Source: Duganella flavida
Lineage (GTDB): Bacteria; Pseudomonadota; Gammaproteobacteria; Burkholderiales; Burkholderiaceae_D
Reading direction: 5' to 3'
Assembly: GCF_009857445.1 (NCBI RefSeq)
Contig: NZ_WWCN01000006.1
Location: forward strand, 1 to 64,000
Length of the DNA: 64,000 nucleotides
Position numbers and translations under genes: made by a program. Positions 36,173 through 43,390 of this stretch are shown piece after piece. Position 1 is the first letter of the stretch. Each line of letters opens with the position of its first letter. The notes under the pieces are model-generated. The model had not been told where the DNA came from and made no database searches. It saw only the letters and a program-made list of their open reading frames with translations.

Positions 36173-37858
36173 GTGATAGCAGAGCGTAGCAACGCCGGTG
36201 TGGCCCGCCAGAGCGGCGACGCCGTCGGCGCGTCGATGGTGTTTGTAATGCGGCTGGTACTGGCGCTAACCGCCATCCTGACGCTGTTTGTGGCGCCCGG
36301 CGACCTGGGCAACCGTTACGGCGTGCGCACCGTGCTGCATTCAATGATCTTCGGTGGCTACCTGCTGCACAGCCTGACTCTGCTGCTGGCCGCGCGCCGC
36401 CACCGCACCCCCTTCTGGCACGGCAAGACCGTGTATTGGATCGACCTCGGCTGGTTTGCGCTGATGGTGTATTGCACCGGCGGCGGCAACAGCTTCTTCT
36501 TCCCGTTCTTCTTCTTTGTGATTTTGACCGCCTCGTTCCAGTGGGGCTTTGACGAAGGCGCGCGCATCACGCTGGGCTCCACCTTTGCGCTGACGCTGGC
36601 GACCTGGCTGAGCGACAGCAATATCAATACCGGCCACCTGCTGCTGCGTACTGCCTTCGTGCTGGCGCTCGGCTATATGATCGCCTACTGGGGCGGCATG
36701 GGCGTGAACCAGCGCCGCCGCCTGCGCCTGCTGCGCGATGTCAGCCGGCTGTCCAATCCGCGCTTCGGGGTTGACCAGAGCATTGCCACCATGCTGCGCC
36801 AGACGCGCGACTTTTACCACGCCAGCAATTGCGTGCTGCTGATGCGCAATGGCAGCGACGAGCTGTGGCAGCTGCACTCCTCCGGCGCGCCCGAGGGCCG
36901 CTCCTCGCTGTCGCGGCTGCCGGAGGGCGCGGCTGCACCGCTGCTGGTGTTTGCGCCGGAGGCGCTGGTGCAGTATGCGGCGGCGCTGCATCCGCGCCTG
37001 CCCGGTACGCTGGAATCGCGCACCCGTACGCCGGACGACACCCGCTGGCGGCCGCTGGCGCCAGACACGGTGGAACAGTTGGTCGACTTGCTCGATGCCA
37101 GTTCCTTCGTCAGCGCGCCGTTGCCGCTGCGCAAGGGCGAGGGGCGGATTTACGTGGTCTCGGATAGCCACCGCTTCAACCGCACCGATGCGGTGTTTTT
37201 GCAACAACTGGCAGCACAGGTGTTCCCGGTGATCGAGAACATCGTACTGCTGGACCGGCTGGCCTCGGACGCCGCCTTCCGCGAACGGCAGAAAATTGCC
37301 CGTGACCTGCACGACACCACCATCCAGCCGTATATAGGCTTGCGCCATGGTATCAGCGCGCTGCGGCAATCTTTGCAATCGGATCACCATGTTGCGGCCG
37401 AACTTGATAAACTACTGGACATGACTACCCAGGTCATCGGTGATATGCGCCAGTTCGCCCGCAATGTGCGGCAAGGAGCGGCGCAAACAGACGCTGAGCT
37501 GCTGGTGGCCTTGCGCCGCCAGGCGCAGCAAGTGCGGGAGTTCTACGATATCCAGATTACGATACAGGCGGAAGACGGCCTGTCCATCAGCGACCGGCTC
37601 GCTGCTGAAGTGTTCCAGATCGTGAATGAAGGCATGCACAATATACGCAAACACACCCGTGCCCGTACCGGGCTGATCAGCCTAAGCAACGCTGACGGCC
37701 AGCTGCGGATACGCATAGAAAACGAAACCCCGGAAGGTCCATCGGCCCCATTCCTGCCTGGATCGCTGGCTGAGCGCACTGCTGCGCTTGGCGGAACGAT
37801 CGAGATCGACTGCGCGTCGCCCGGCGCCACCGCAGTCCGTATCGCCATCCCGGTATAA
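36173..37858 (+). CDS. Membrane sensor histidine kinase (HisKA_3 type)
   Basis: The protein has about five membrane helices at the N-terminus (residues about 25-180), a GAF-like middle and a NarL-type kinase core. The phospho-acceptor is the His in IARDLHDTTIQPYIGLRHG. The ATPase domain is seen in VFQIVNEGMHNIRKHTRA. GTG at 36173 is chosen because GGGAG lies 9 bases upstream; a GTG at 36110 gives 21 more residues. The response regulator starts 17 bases later. Position between the tadE genes and the pilin array suggests control of pilus genes. Confidence 0.88.
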   Translation: MIAERSNAGVARQSGDAVGASMVFVMRLVLALTAILTLFVAPGDLGNRYGVRTVLHSMIFGGYLLHSLTLLLAARRHRTPFWHGKTVYWIDLGWFALMVYCTGGGNSFFFPFFFFVILTASFQWGFDEGARITLGSTFALTLATWLSDSNINTGHLLLRTAFVLALGYMIAYWGGMGVNQRRRLRLLRDVSRLSNPRFGVDQSIATMLRQTRDFYHASNCVLLMRNGSDELWQLHSSGAPEGRSSLSRLPEGAAAPLLVFAPEALVQYAAALHPRLPGTLESRTRTPDDTRWRPLAPDTVEQLVDLLDASSFVSAPLPLRKGEGRIYVVSDSHRFNRTDAVFLQQLAAQVFPVIENIVLLDRLASDAAFRERQKIARDLHDTTIQPYIGLRHGISALRQSLQSDHHVAAELDKLLDMTTQVIGDMRQFARNVRQGAAQTDAELLVALRRQAQQVREFYDIQITIQAEDGLSISDRLAAEVFQIVNEGMHNIRKHTRARTGLISLSNADGQLRIRIENETPEGPSAPFLPGSLAERTAALGGTIEIDCASPGATAVRIAIPV

Positions 37859-37875
37859 CTGACCGAGGCAAGACC

Positions 37876-38550
37876 ATGAGCATTCCCGCTATCCGCATCA
37901 TGCTGGTAGACGACCACAAGACCATGTTGTGGGGTTTGGAAAAATTAATCGAAGGCGGCGGCGACGACCTGCAGCTGGTAGGCACTGCCAACAACAACGA
38001 CACCGCCTTGCAGCAAGCAAGCGCCCTCAAGCCCGACGTGATCGTGCTCGACCTCGACCTTGAGGGCCGCAGCTCGATCGAGATCTTGCCGCAGCTGCTG
38101 CAAGACAGCGGCGGCGCGCGCGTGATGATTTTGTCGGGCAACCGCGACCAGGGCTTGCTGACCCAGGCCGTCAAGCTGGGTGCGCGCGGCGTGGTCAGCA
38201 AGGAAGCGCCGGCCGAAGTGGTACTGAACGCCATCCGCGCCGTCTATCGCGGCGAGACCATCCTTGATCCAACCCTGATGAATGCGCTGCTGGGCCAGTT
38301 TTCTGCGCCAGCCAAGGCCGATCCGGAAGCGGTGCGCATCGCCTCGCTCACGCCCAAGGAGCGCAAGATCGTGGCGGTGGTGGTGGAAGGTAATGGCGCG
38401 CCAAACAAGGAACTGGCCTCCAAGCTGTTCATCGCCGAGCCGACCCTGCGCAACAACCTGACGACGATCTACCAGAAGCTGGGCGTGGCGAATCGCCTGG
38501 AGCTGTATGTCTACGCGACCAAGCACGGCATGACCAATGCCACGGCATAG
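37876..38550 (+). CDS. NarL/LuxR-family response regulator
   Basis: A 224-residue regulator. The receiver domain has Asp14/Asp13 (LVDDHK) and phospho-acceptor Asp59 in VIVLDLDLEG; the switch Lys is in VVSKEAPAEV. The HTH at about 155-215 starts LTPKERKIVAVVVEG and contains NKELASKLFIAEPTLRNNLTTIYQKLGV. Partner of the kinase just upstream. Its likely sites are the TGACA/TGTCA palindromes upstream of the pilin genes. Confidence 0.92.
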   Translation: MSIPAIRIMLVDDHKTMLWGLEKLIEGGGDDLQLVGTANNNDTALQQASALKPDVIVLDLDLEGRSSIEILPQLLQDSGGARVMILSGNRDQGLLTQAVKLGARGVVSKEAPAEVVLNAIRAVYRGETILDPTLMNALLGQFSAPAKADPEAVRIASLTPKERKIVAVVVEGNGAPNKELASKLFIAEPTLRNNLTTIYQKLGVANRLELYVYATKHGMTNATA

Positions 38551-38566
38551 CCAGCCTGGCCATCCT

Positions 38567-38599
38567 TAAAAAATCCGGACATTGTCCGGATTTTTTTTG
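38567..38599 (+). terminator. Terminator after the response regulator gene
   Basis: ATCCGGAC and GTCCGGAT form a stem around AT/T, followed by eight T. The same ATCCGG...CCGGAT plus T-run design recurs after pilins 2 and 3. Confidence 0.85.
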
Positions 38600-38619
38600 C
38601 CCGCCCAACGTGACAATTG

Positions 38620-38684
38620 GTGACAAATGTCACGGCACATCGTGACGTTTGTCCGCTGCGCAGTGACATCGCGATGCGTAGAAT
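38620..38684 (+). promoter_or_regulatory. flp1-flp2 promoter with paired palindromes
   Basis: The distal site GTGACAAATGTCAC is at 38620-38633 and the proximal site TGACGTTTGTC at 38643-38653, centres 21.5 bases apart. A -10 candidate TAGAAT is at 38679-38684, 33.5 bases from the proximal centre. No good -35 is seen, which fits an activator-dependent promoter. GTGA-N6-TCAC also resembles a CRP/FNR site. Confidence 0.65.
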
Positions 38685-38792
38685 GACTTTCATCGGCGGC
38701 ACATAAGCAGTACTCAGAACCTGGCCCCCGTTTAGTAGACGTTAGAAGCCGCCAGACAAAAACATCAACCACACATTAAAACGAGGTCCATC

Positions 38793-38960
38793 ATGAACGC
38801 AGTCAAAAACTTCATCAACGACGAAGCCGGCATCACCGCAATCGAATACGCCCTGATGGCTGCTGCCATCGCTGCCGCGATCACTGCTGGCCTGGCGATC
38901 CTCGGTCCTAAGCTGACCGCTTCGCTGACCTACATCTCCGGCCTGATCAAATCGTCGTAA
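38793..38960 (+). CDS. Flp/Fap-type pilin 1
   Basis: A 55-residue pilin: short leader MNAVKNFINDEAG, processing site before ITAIEYALMAAAIAAAITAG with Glu at +5 and Tyr at +6, and C-terminus TYISGLIKSS. Class IVb pilins of Tad systems have this size and the EY pair. Next pilin follows after 33 bases. An ACGAGG lies upstream of the ATG. One of six similar copies. Confidence 0.92.
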   Translation: MNAVKNFINDEAGITAIEYALMAAAIAAAITAGLAILGPKLTASLTYISGLIKSS

Positions 38961-38993
38961 TCCATATACCGCATACACCGAAGGAGACGCATC

Positions 38994-39161
38994 ATGAACG
39001 CAATCAAAAACTTCATCGCCAACGAAGACGGCATCACCGCTATCGAATACGCCCTGATGGCTGCTGCCATCGCCGCTGCGATCACCGCCGGCCTGGCCAT
39101 CCTCGGCCCTAAGCTGACCGCTTCGCTGACCTACATCTCCGGCTTGATCAAATCGTCCTGA
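38994..39161 (+). CDS. Flp/Fap-type pilin 2
   Basis: 55 residues, nearly identical to pilin 1 except in the leader (MNAIKNFIANEDG). AAGGAG lies 7 bases before the ATG. It has no operator of its own and is probably co-transcribed with pilin 1. A terminator follows. Confidence 0.92.
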   Translation: MNAIKNFIANEDGITAIEYALMAAAIAAAITAGLAILGPKLTASLTYISGLIKSS

Positions 39162-39192
39162 TCGCCGCAACGCTGTAACCCCCTAACCCTTA

Positions 39193-39219
39193 AATCCGGA
39201 CTTGCTCCGGATTTTTTTT
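39193..39219 (+). terminator. Terminator after pilin 2
   Basis: ATCCGGA and TCCGGAT form a stem around CTTGC, followed by a run of eight T. Confidence 0.85.
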
Positions 39220-39246
39220 CGCCCGGCCGCAGCTGGCCGGCAGCGG

Positions 39247-39311
39247 ATGACAAATGTCACCGCACATCGTGACGTTTGTCCGATGTAAGGCAGCGCACCA
39301 GTGCGTAGAAT
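39247..39311 (+). promoter_or_regulatory. flp3 promoter with paired palindromes
   Basis: ATGACAAATGTCAC is at 39247-39260 and TGACGTTTGTC at 39270-39280, centres 21.5 bases apart. TAGAAT at 39306-39311 is the -10 candidate. Spacing is identical to that of the flp1 promoter. Confidence 0.65.
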
Positions 39312-39398
39312 GGTCTTCATCGGCAGTACCTAAAACCTGAACCCCGTTTTAGTTGAAGCAGTTAATCCCCTACTCATCTAACTTTTACGAGGTCCATC

Positions 39399-39566
39399 AT
39401 GAACGCAATCAAAAACTTCATCGCCAACGAAGACGGCATCACCGCCATCGAATACGCCCTGATGGCCGCCGCCATCGCCGCAGCGATCACCGCCGGCCTG
39501 GCCATCCTCGGCCCTAAGATCACCGCCTCGCTGACCTACATCTCGGGTCTGATTAAATCGTCCTGA
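39399..39566 (+). CDS. Flp/Fap-type pilin 3
   Basis: 55 residues with the same EY motif and tail; differs from pilin 2 mainly by GPKITAS in place of GPKLTAS. It has its own promoter and terminator, so it is a single-gene unit. Confidence 0.92.
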   Translation: MNAIKNFIANEDGITAIEYALMAAAIAAAITAGLAILGPKITASLTYISGLIKSS

Positions 39567-39614
39567 TGCACCGGATTCACAGTCTCCTCGTTGTACCACT
39601 CCTGGCTAGTCTTC

Positions 39615-39643
39615 ATCCGGAACTTCGGTTCCGGATTTTTTTT
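39615..39643 (+). terminator. Terminator after pilin 3
   Basis: ATCCGGAAC and GTTCCGGAT form a stem around a TTCG loop with eight T after it. Confidence 0.88.
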
Positions 39644-39661
39644 GCCCGCGCAAAAAAAACG

Positions 39662-39726
39662 GTGACAAATGTCACGCCACGCCATGACGTTTGTCCGATG
39701 TGAAAACGGAGCAAATTCCATACACT
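39662..39726 (+). promoter_or_regulatory. flp4 promoter with paired palindromes
   Basis: GTGACAAATGTCAC is at 39662-39675 and TGACGTTTGTC at 39685-39695, again 21.5 bases apart. TACACT at 39721-39726 sits where the -10 is in the other units. Only the operator part is conserved; the downstream leader is different. Confidence 0.6.
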
Positions 39727-39762
39727 GGTTACTGAACTAATCGTCCAACCACAGGAGCAGCA

Positions 39763-39909
39763 ATGCGTATTTTCCATATCCCACGCGGTCTCGCCCGCTT
39801 CGTCAGCAATGACGAAGGCGCCACGCTGCTGGAGTACGCTTTGATTGCAGCACTGGCCTCGGTGATCCTCATCATCGCCGTGCTGGCCGTGCTCGGTTCT
39901 AAAACATAA
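39763..39909 (+). CDS. Divergent Flp-type pilin 4
   Basis: A 48-residue variant: leader MRIFHIPRGLARFVSNDEG, then ATLLEYALIAALASVILIIAVLAVLGSKT. The Glu-Tyr pair is kept, but the hydrophobic helix has a different sequence and the TYISGLIKSS tail is absent. AGGAG lies before the ATG. It may be a minor pilin or pilus initiator with its own promoter. Confidence 0.85.
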   Translation: MRIFHIPRGLARFVSNDEGATLLEYALIAALASVILIIAVLAVLGSKT

Positions 39910-39917
39910 AACCAATA

Positions 39918-39959
39918 GTGACAAATGTCACTGTACACTTGCAGCAATAAATGTAGAAT
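39918..39959 (+). promoter_or_regulatory. flp5-flp6 promoter with one palindrome
   Basis: A single GTGACAAATGTCAC at 39918-39931 lies 32 bases (centre to centre) before TAGAAT at 39954-39959, at about the place of the proximal site in the other units. The distal site is missing. The 5' leader sequence (CCCCGTTTTAGTTGAAG) is shared with flp3. Confidence 0.6.
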
Positions 39960-40059
39960 GTCTTACATCAGTTGTTGCCGCAATACCTAAAACCCGAACC
40001 CCGTTTTAGTTGAAGTAGCCAGTAAAAACTCTATTCAACCAACACAAACGAGGCTCACC

Positions 40060-40227
40060 ATGAACGCAATCAAACACTTCATCCGCGACGAAGACGGCAT
40101 CACCGCCATCGAGTACGCCCTGATGGCCGCTGCCATCGCCGCCGCGATCACCGCCGGCCTGGCTATCCTGGGTCCTAAACTCACCGCTTCGCTGACGTAT
40201 ATCTCCGGCTTGATTAAATCCTCGTAG
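40060..40227 (+). CDS. Flp/Fap-type pilin 5
   Basis: 55 residues; leader MNAIKHFIRDEDG, then the same helix and tail as pilins 1-3. The next pilin follows after 26 bases, so 5 and 6 are likely one transcript. Confidence 0.92.
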   Translation: MNAIKHFIRDEDGITAIEYALMAAAIAAAITAGLAILGPKLTASLTYISGLIKSS

Positions 40228-40253
40228 CACCCACAACCTCACCGGAGAATTAG

Positions 40254-40421
40254 ATGAACGTAATCCAAAACTTCCTGCGCGATGAAGACGGCATCACAGC
40301 CATCGAATACGCGCTCATGGCAGCGGCACTGGCCGCCGCCATCACGGCTGGTGTCGTGATCCTGGGACCGAAGTTGACCGATTCGCTCACCTACATCTCC
40401 GGCCTGCTCAAGTCGTCCTGA
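40254..40421 (+). CDS. Flp/Fap-type pilin 6
   Basis: 55 residues, the most diverged of the long copies (MNVIQNFLRDEDG leader, GVVILGPKLTDS, tail TYISGLLKSS). GGAG precedes the ATG. It closes the array. Confidence 0.92.
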   Translation: MNVIQNFLRDEDGITAIEYALMAAALAAAITAGVVILGPKLTDSLTYISGLLKSS

Positions 40422-40448
40422 TTGAGCGTCGTGACCGCGACAAAAAAA

Positions 40449-40482
40449 TTTCCGGAACGGTATGCGCCGCTCCGGATTTTTT
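40449..40482 (+). terminator. Terminator after the pilin array
   Basis: TTCCGGAACGG and CCGCTCCGGA form an imperfect stem around TATGCG, followed by six T. It separates the pilins from the assembly genes. Confidence 0.7.
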
Positions 40483-40524
40483 CTATACACTAGCCCTGTC
40501 TGTCCCCCTTTCATAAGGCGACCC

Positions 40525-41100
40525 ATGACCTTTTTGCCCCTGGTCGTCCTGTGCGTTTTGCTCGCACTGGCTGTCTGGAATGATTTACGCACGCGCCGCA
40601 TACCCAACGCTTTGGTGTTTGGCGGCGCCGTGCTGGGCCTGCTATTCAATGCGGCGTTGCCCGCCGGCGACGGTCTCTTCATACAAGTCTTTGGCGGTAT
40701 CGGTTTGCTCAGCGCGCTGGGCGGGCTGGCCATCGGCCTGTGCCTGCTGCTGCCGATGTACGCCATGCGCGCCTTGGGCGCCGGCGACGTCAAGCTGATG
40801 GCCATGATCGGCGCCTTCGTCGGTCCCGGCGCCGTGGCTGGCATCACACTACTGACCCTGCTGGCCGGCGGCGTGCTGGCGCTGGTCGTGGCCGGCTTCA
40901 ACGGCCGCCTGAAAGTCATGCTGTTCAACACCTGGCACATGATCAAGTACAGCATGCTGCGCTCGCTCGCGGGCGAAGTGCCGAAGATGGATGCGCCCGC
41001 CGCCGCCAGCGGCCGCCTGCCGTACGCGGTAGCGATTGCCGCCGGCGCCGCGCCTTACCTGATCGTCGGCGCGACGTCAGGCCGCAGCCTGTTTTCGTAA
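40525..41100 (+). CDS. Prepilin peptidase (TadV/CpaA)
   Basis: A 191-residue aspartic peptidase of the A24 family that cleaves the pilin leaders at the inner membrane. The two catalytic Asp are in AVWNDLRTRRIPN (about residue 18) and GAGDVKLMAMIG (about residue 87). Five to six membrane helices. ATG at 40525 has AAGG upstream; the longer frame from 40462 adds a Cys/Pro-rich stretch without support. First of the assembly operon. Confidence 0.93.
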   Translation: MTFLPLVVLCVLLALAVWNDLRTRRIPNALVFGGAVLGLLFNAALPAGDGLFIQVFGGIGLLSALGGLAIGLCLLLPMYAMRALGAGDVKLMAMIGAFVGPGAVAGITLLTLLAGGVLALVVAGFNGRLKVMLFNTWHMIKYSMLRSLAGEVPKMDAPAAASGRLPYAVAIAAGAAPYLIVGATSGRSLFS

Positions 41101-41108
41101 AGGATGCC

Positions 41109-42500
41109 ATGACCGTTCAGCAGACGACAGAATCCCCTGCCGACGCGCGTGCCCCGCGCACCACGGAAGAAACGGGCCTCCCATTCCTGTTCCTGGTCGA
41201 GCTGTTGTCCAAGGTCTTGTTCCAACGCGGACAAGTCCGCCTGCCTGAACTGGCGAATCATCTGAAACTCAGCATCAGCGTGATCACCCCGCTGGTCACG
41301 CATCTGCGCAATGAAAAGCTGTGCGAAGTCACGCGCAGCGGCGGCAGCGGCACCGATGCCGACCTTACCTACCATCTGACCGAAGCGGGCATGCAGCGCG
41401 CCATCGCCTGCCTCAATCGCAATTCCTACGCCGGTCCGGCACCGGTCACGCTGGCCGCTTACGTAGCGCAGATGGAGGCACAAAGCGTGCGCCACCTGCA
41501 CGTCACGCGCGAAGATGTGCAAGCGACTTTCCATGACGTGATCGCCAACCCATATGTGCTGGACCAGATGGGCGCGGCGATGAATTCGGGCCGCGCGATT
41601 TTCATCTACGGCCTGGCCGGCAGCGGCAAAACCTTCTTGGCCGAGCGCCTGTGCGGCTTGCTGCACGGCGCCATCTCGGTGCCGTACGCGATCATGATCG
41701 ATGGCGAAGTGGTGCCGTTCTACGACCAGGTACAGCACCGCCCGATCGAAGGTGGCGTGCCGGCCGAAGACAGCGGCGAACTGTTGCGGCCACTAGACCC
41801 GCGCTGGGTACGTGGCCTGCAGCGCCCGACCGCGCTCACCGGCGGCGAACTCACATTGGAAATGCTGGACCTGCGCTTCGATCCCAACACGCGCCTGTAC
41901 CAGGCGCCTCCCCATTTGAAAGCCAACAACGGCATCTTCATCATCGACGACCTTGGCCGCCAACGCTGCTCGCCGCTGGAGTTGATGAACCGCTGGATCG
42001 TGCCGATGGACCGTGGCGTGGATTATCTTTCCTTGCACACGGGACTAGTTTTTCAAGTGCCTTTTGATGTGGTCGTGGTATTCTCGTCTAACTTCCTGCC
42101 GGAACGATTATCGGATGGCGCCTTCCTGCGCCGGCTGGGATACAAGATCGAAGTACCGCCGCAAACCCCCGCGGAGTATGAGCTGCTGTTCCGCCAGGCC
42201 TGCGCGCAGTACGGCATCGCATTCGACGCCGCAGCGTACGACTACCTGCTGAGTGGCCTGCATGCCAAGGACGAGACACCGCTACTAGCCTGCTATCCAC
42301 GCGACCTGATCCGTCAGGTGCGCGACCTGGCCCGCTACGAAAGCACGCCGCCCACCTTGAACCAGCGCTCGCTGGACTGGGCCTGGCAGAACTACTTTGC
42401 CGGCGCCGGCGCCCGACGCGTCGCCGCCGAGCAGCAGAAAAAAGAACGCGAGCGCCGCGATGCGCAAATCAATCCGCATAACCAGGGAAGGCAAGGATGA
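41109..42500 (+). CDS. AAA+ ATPase with N-terminal winged helix, in the Tad locus
   Basis: A 463-residue protein. The N-terminus (residues 22-105) looks like a winged helix (QVRLPELANHLKLSISVITPLVTHLRNEKL). A P-loop ATPase follows: Walker A GLAGSGKT near residue 168 and Walker B GIFIIDDLG near 277, with a sensor segment VVVFSSNFLP and an arginine-rich tail. This is not one of the standard Tad ATPases (TadA, TadZ). It sits between cpaA and cpaB, overlapping the latter by 4 bases, so it belongs to the operon. Role unknown; it may act as a remodelling factor or regulator. Confidence 0.85.
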   Translation: MTVQQTTESPADARAPRTTEETGLPFLFLVELLSKVLFQRGQVRLPELANHLKLSISVITPLVTHLRNEKLCEVTRSGGSGTDADLTYHLTEAGMQRAIACLNRNSYAGPAPVTLAAYVAQMEAQSVRHLHVTREDVQATFHDVIANPYVLDQMGAAMNSGRAIFIYGLAGSGKTFLAERLCGLLHGAISVPYAIMIDGEVVPFYDQVQHRPIEGGVPAEDSGELLRPLDPRWVRGLQRPTALTGGELTLEMLDLRFDPNTRLYQAPPHLKANNGIFIIDDLGRQRCSPLELMNRWIVPMDRGVDYLSLHTGLVFQVPFDVVVVFSSNFLPERLSDGAFLRRLGYKIEVPPQTPAEYELLFRQACAQYGIAFDAAAYDYLLSGLHAKDETPLLACYPRDLIRQVRDLARYESTPPTLNQRSLDWAWQNYFAGAGARRVAAEQQKKERERRDAQINPHNQGRQG

Positions 42501-43372
42501 GAAATACCCGGGCTCTGACAATGATAGGGGTGGCGCTGTTCCTGGCGCTGGCAGCCGTGGTGGTAGCGGCGCAATGGATCGCCGGCCAGTCGGCCAACAA
42601 TAGCAACAAGGTCGCTGTGGCGCTGCTCGACATCAGCATGGGCGCGCGCATCACGCCAGAGCTGGTGCACATGGTGGACTGGCCGGCCAGCTCGGTGCCG
42701 CCGGGCGCGCTGACCGACGCCAAGGCACTGGAAGGGCGCATCACGCGCGCCAATGTCCAGCGCGGCGAACCGATTACCGAAGGCAAGCTGGCGCCGGCCG
42801 GCACCTCGGGCGGCTTGTCGGCAGTGGTGGCAGAGGGCAAGCGCGCCATGACGGTGCGCGTCAACGACGTGGTGGGCGTGGCCGGCTTTGCACTGCCCGG
42901 CAATTACGTCGACATCCTGGTCAATACCCAAAGCGACAGCCGCGGCGACAACACCGTGCGCGAACAAGCCATCTCGAAGATTGTGCTGGAGCGCATCCTG
43001 GTGCTGGCCATCGCGCAGGAATCCAACCGCGACGATACCAAACCGAAAGTCGTCAACGCAGTGACGCTGGAACTGACGCCGGAACAGGTAGAAAAACTCG
43101 ACCTGGCGCGCAGCGTCGGCACGCTGTCGCTGGTGCTGCGCAACCAGATCGATCCGAAGTCGGCCAACACCGAGGGCGCCACCAAGAGCAGCTTGCTCGA
43201 TGGCGTACCGGGAGCGGCACCGGCGCCAGCCACGCGCCACGAACCATCGCTGCCGCAGAAGCCTGCGGTGGCAGCCGCACCGGCGCCGCGTCCACCGCCA
43301 CCACGCATTGAGCAAGCGGGTGACAAGGTGGAAGTCATCAAAGGTCTGGAACGCAGTTCACAACAATTTTAA
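42497..43372 (+). CDS. cpaB: Flp pilus assembly protein CpaB/RcpC
   Basis: A 291-residue protein with an N-terminal membrane helix (IGVALFLALAAVVVAAQW) and the SAF/CpaB domain (VAVALLDISMGARITPELV, and VNDVVGVAGFALPGNYVDIL). It works at the periplasmic side of the secretin. The last 60 residues are Pro/Ala-rich. It overlaps the AAA+ gene by 4 bases. Confidence 0.92.
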   Translation: MRNTRALTMIGVALFLALAAVVVAAQWIAGQSANNSNKVAVALLDISMGARITPELVHMVDWPASSVPPGALTDAKALEGRITRANVQRGEPITEGKLAPAGTSGGLSAVVAEGKRAMTVRVNDVVGVAGFALPGNYVDILVNTQSDSRGDNTVREQAISKIVLERILVLAIAQESNRDDTKPKVVNAVTLELTPEQVEKLDLARSVGTLSLVLRNQIDPKSANTEGATKSSLLDGVPGAAPAPATRHEPSLPQKPAVAAAPAPRPPPPRIEQAGDKVEVIKGLERSSQQF

Positions 43373-43390
43373 GCTGACGGAGAACGCGAC

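Noticed and set aside
36341..37390. 349-residue minus-strand frame opposite the histidine kinase gene
   Set aside because: Gln/Arg/His-rich reverse frame; the kinase motifs are on the plus strand.
38793..40421. Regular repeats of about 170-660 bases that could look like a repeat array
   Set aside because: The repeats are pilin genes with coding constraint and not CRISPR repeats; spacing and length do not fit.
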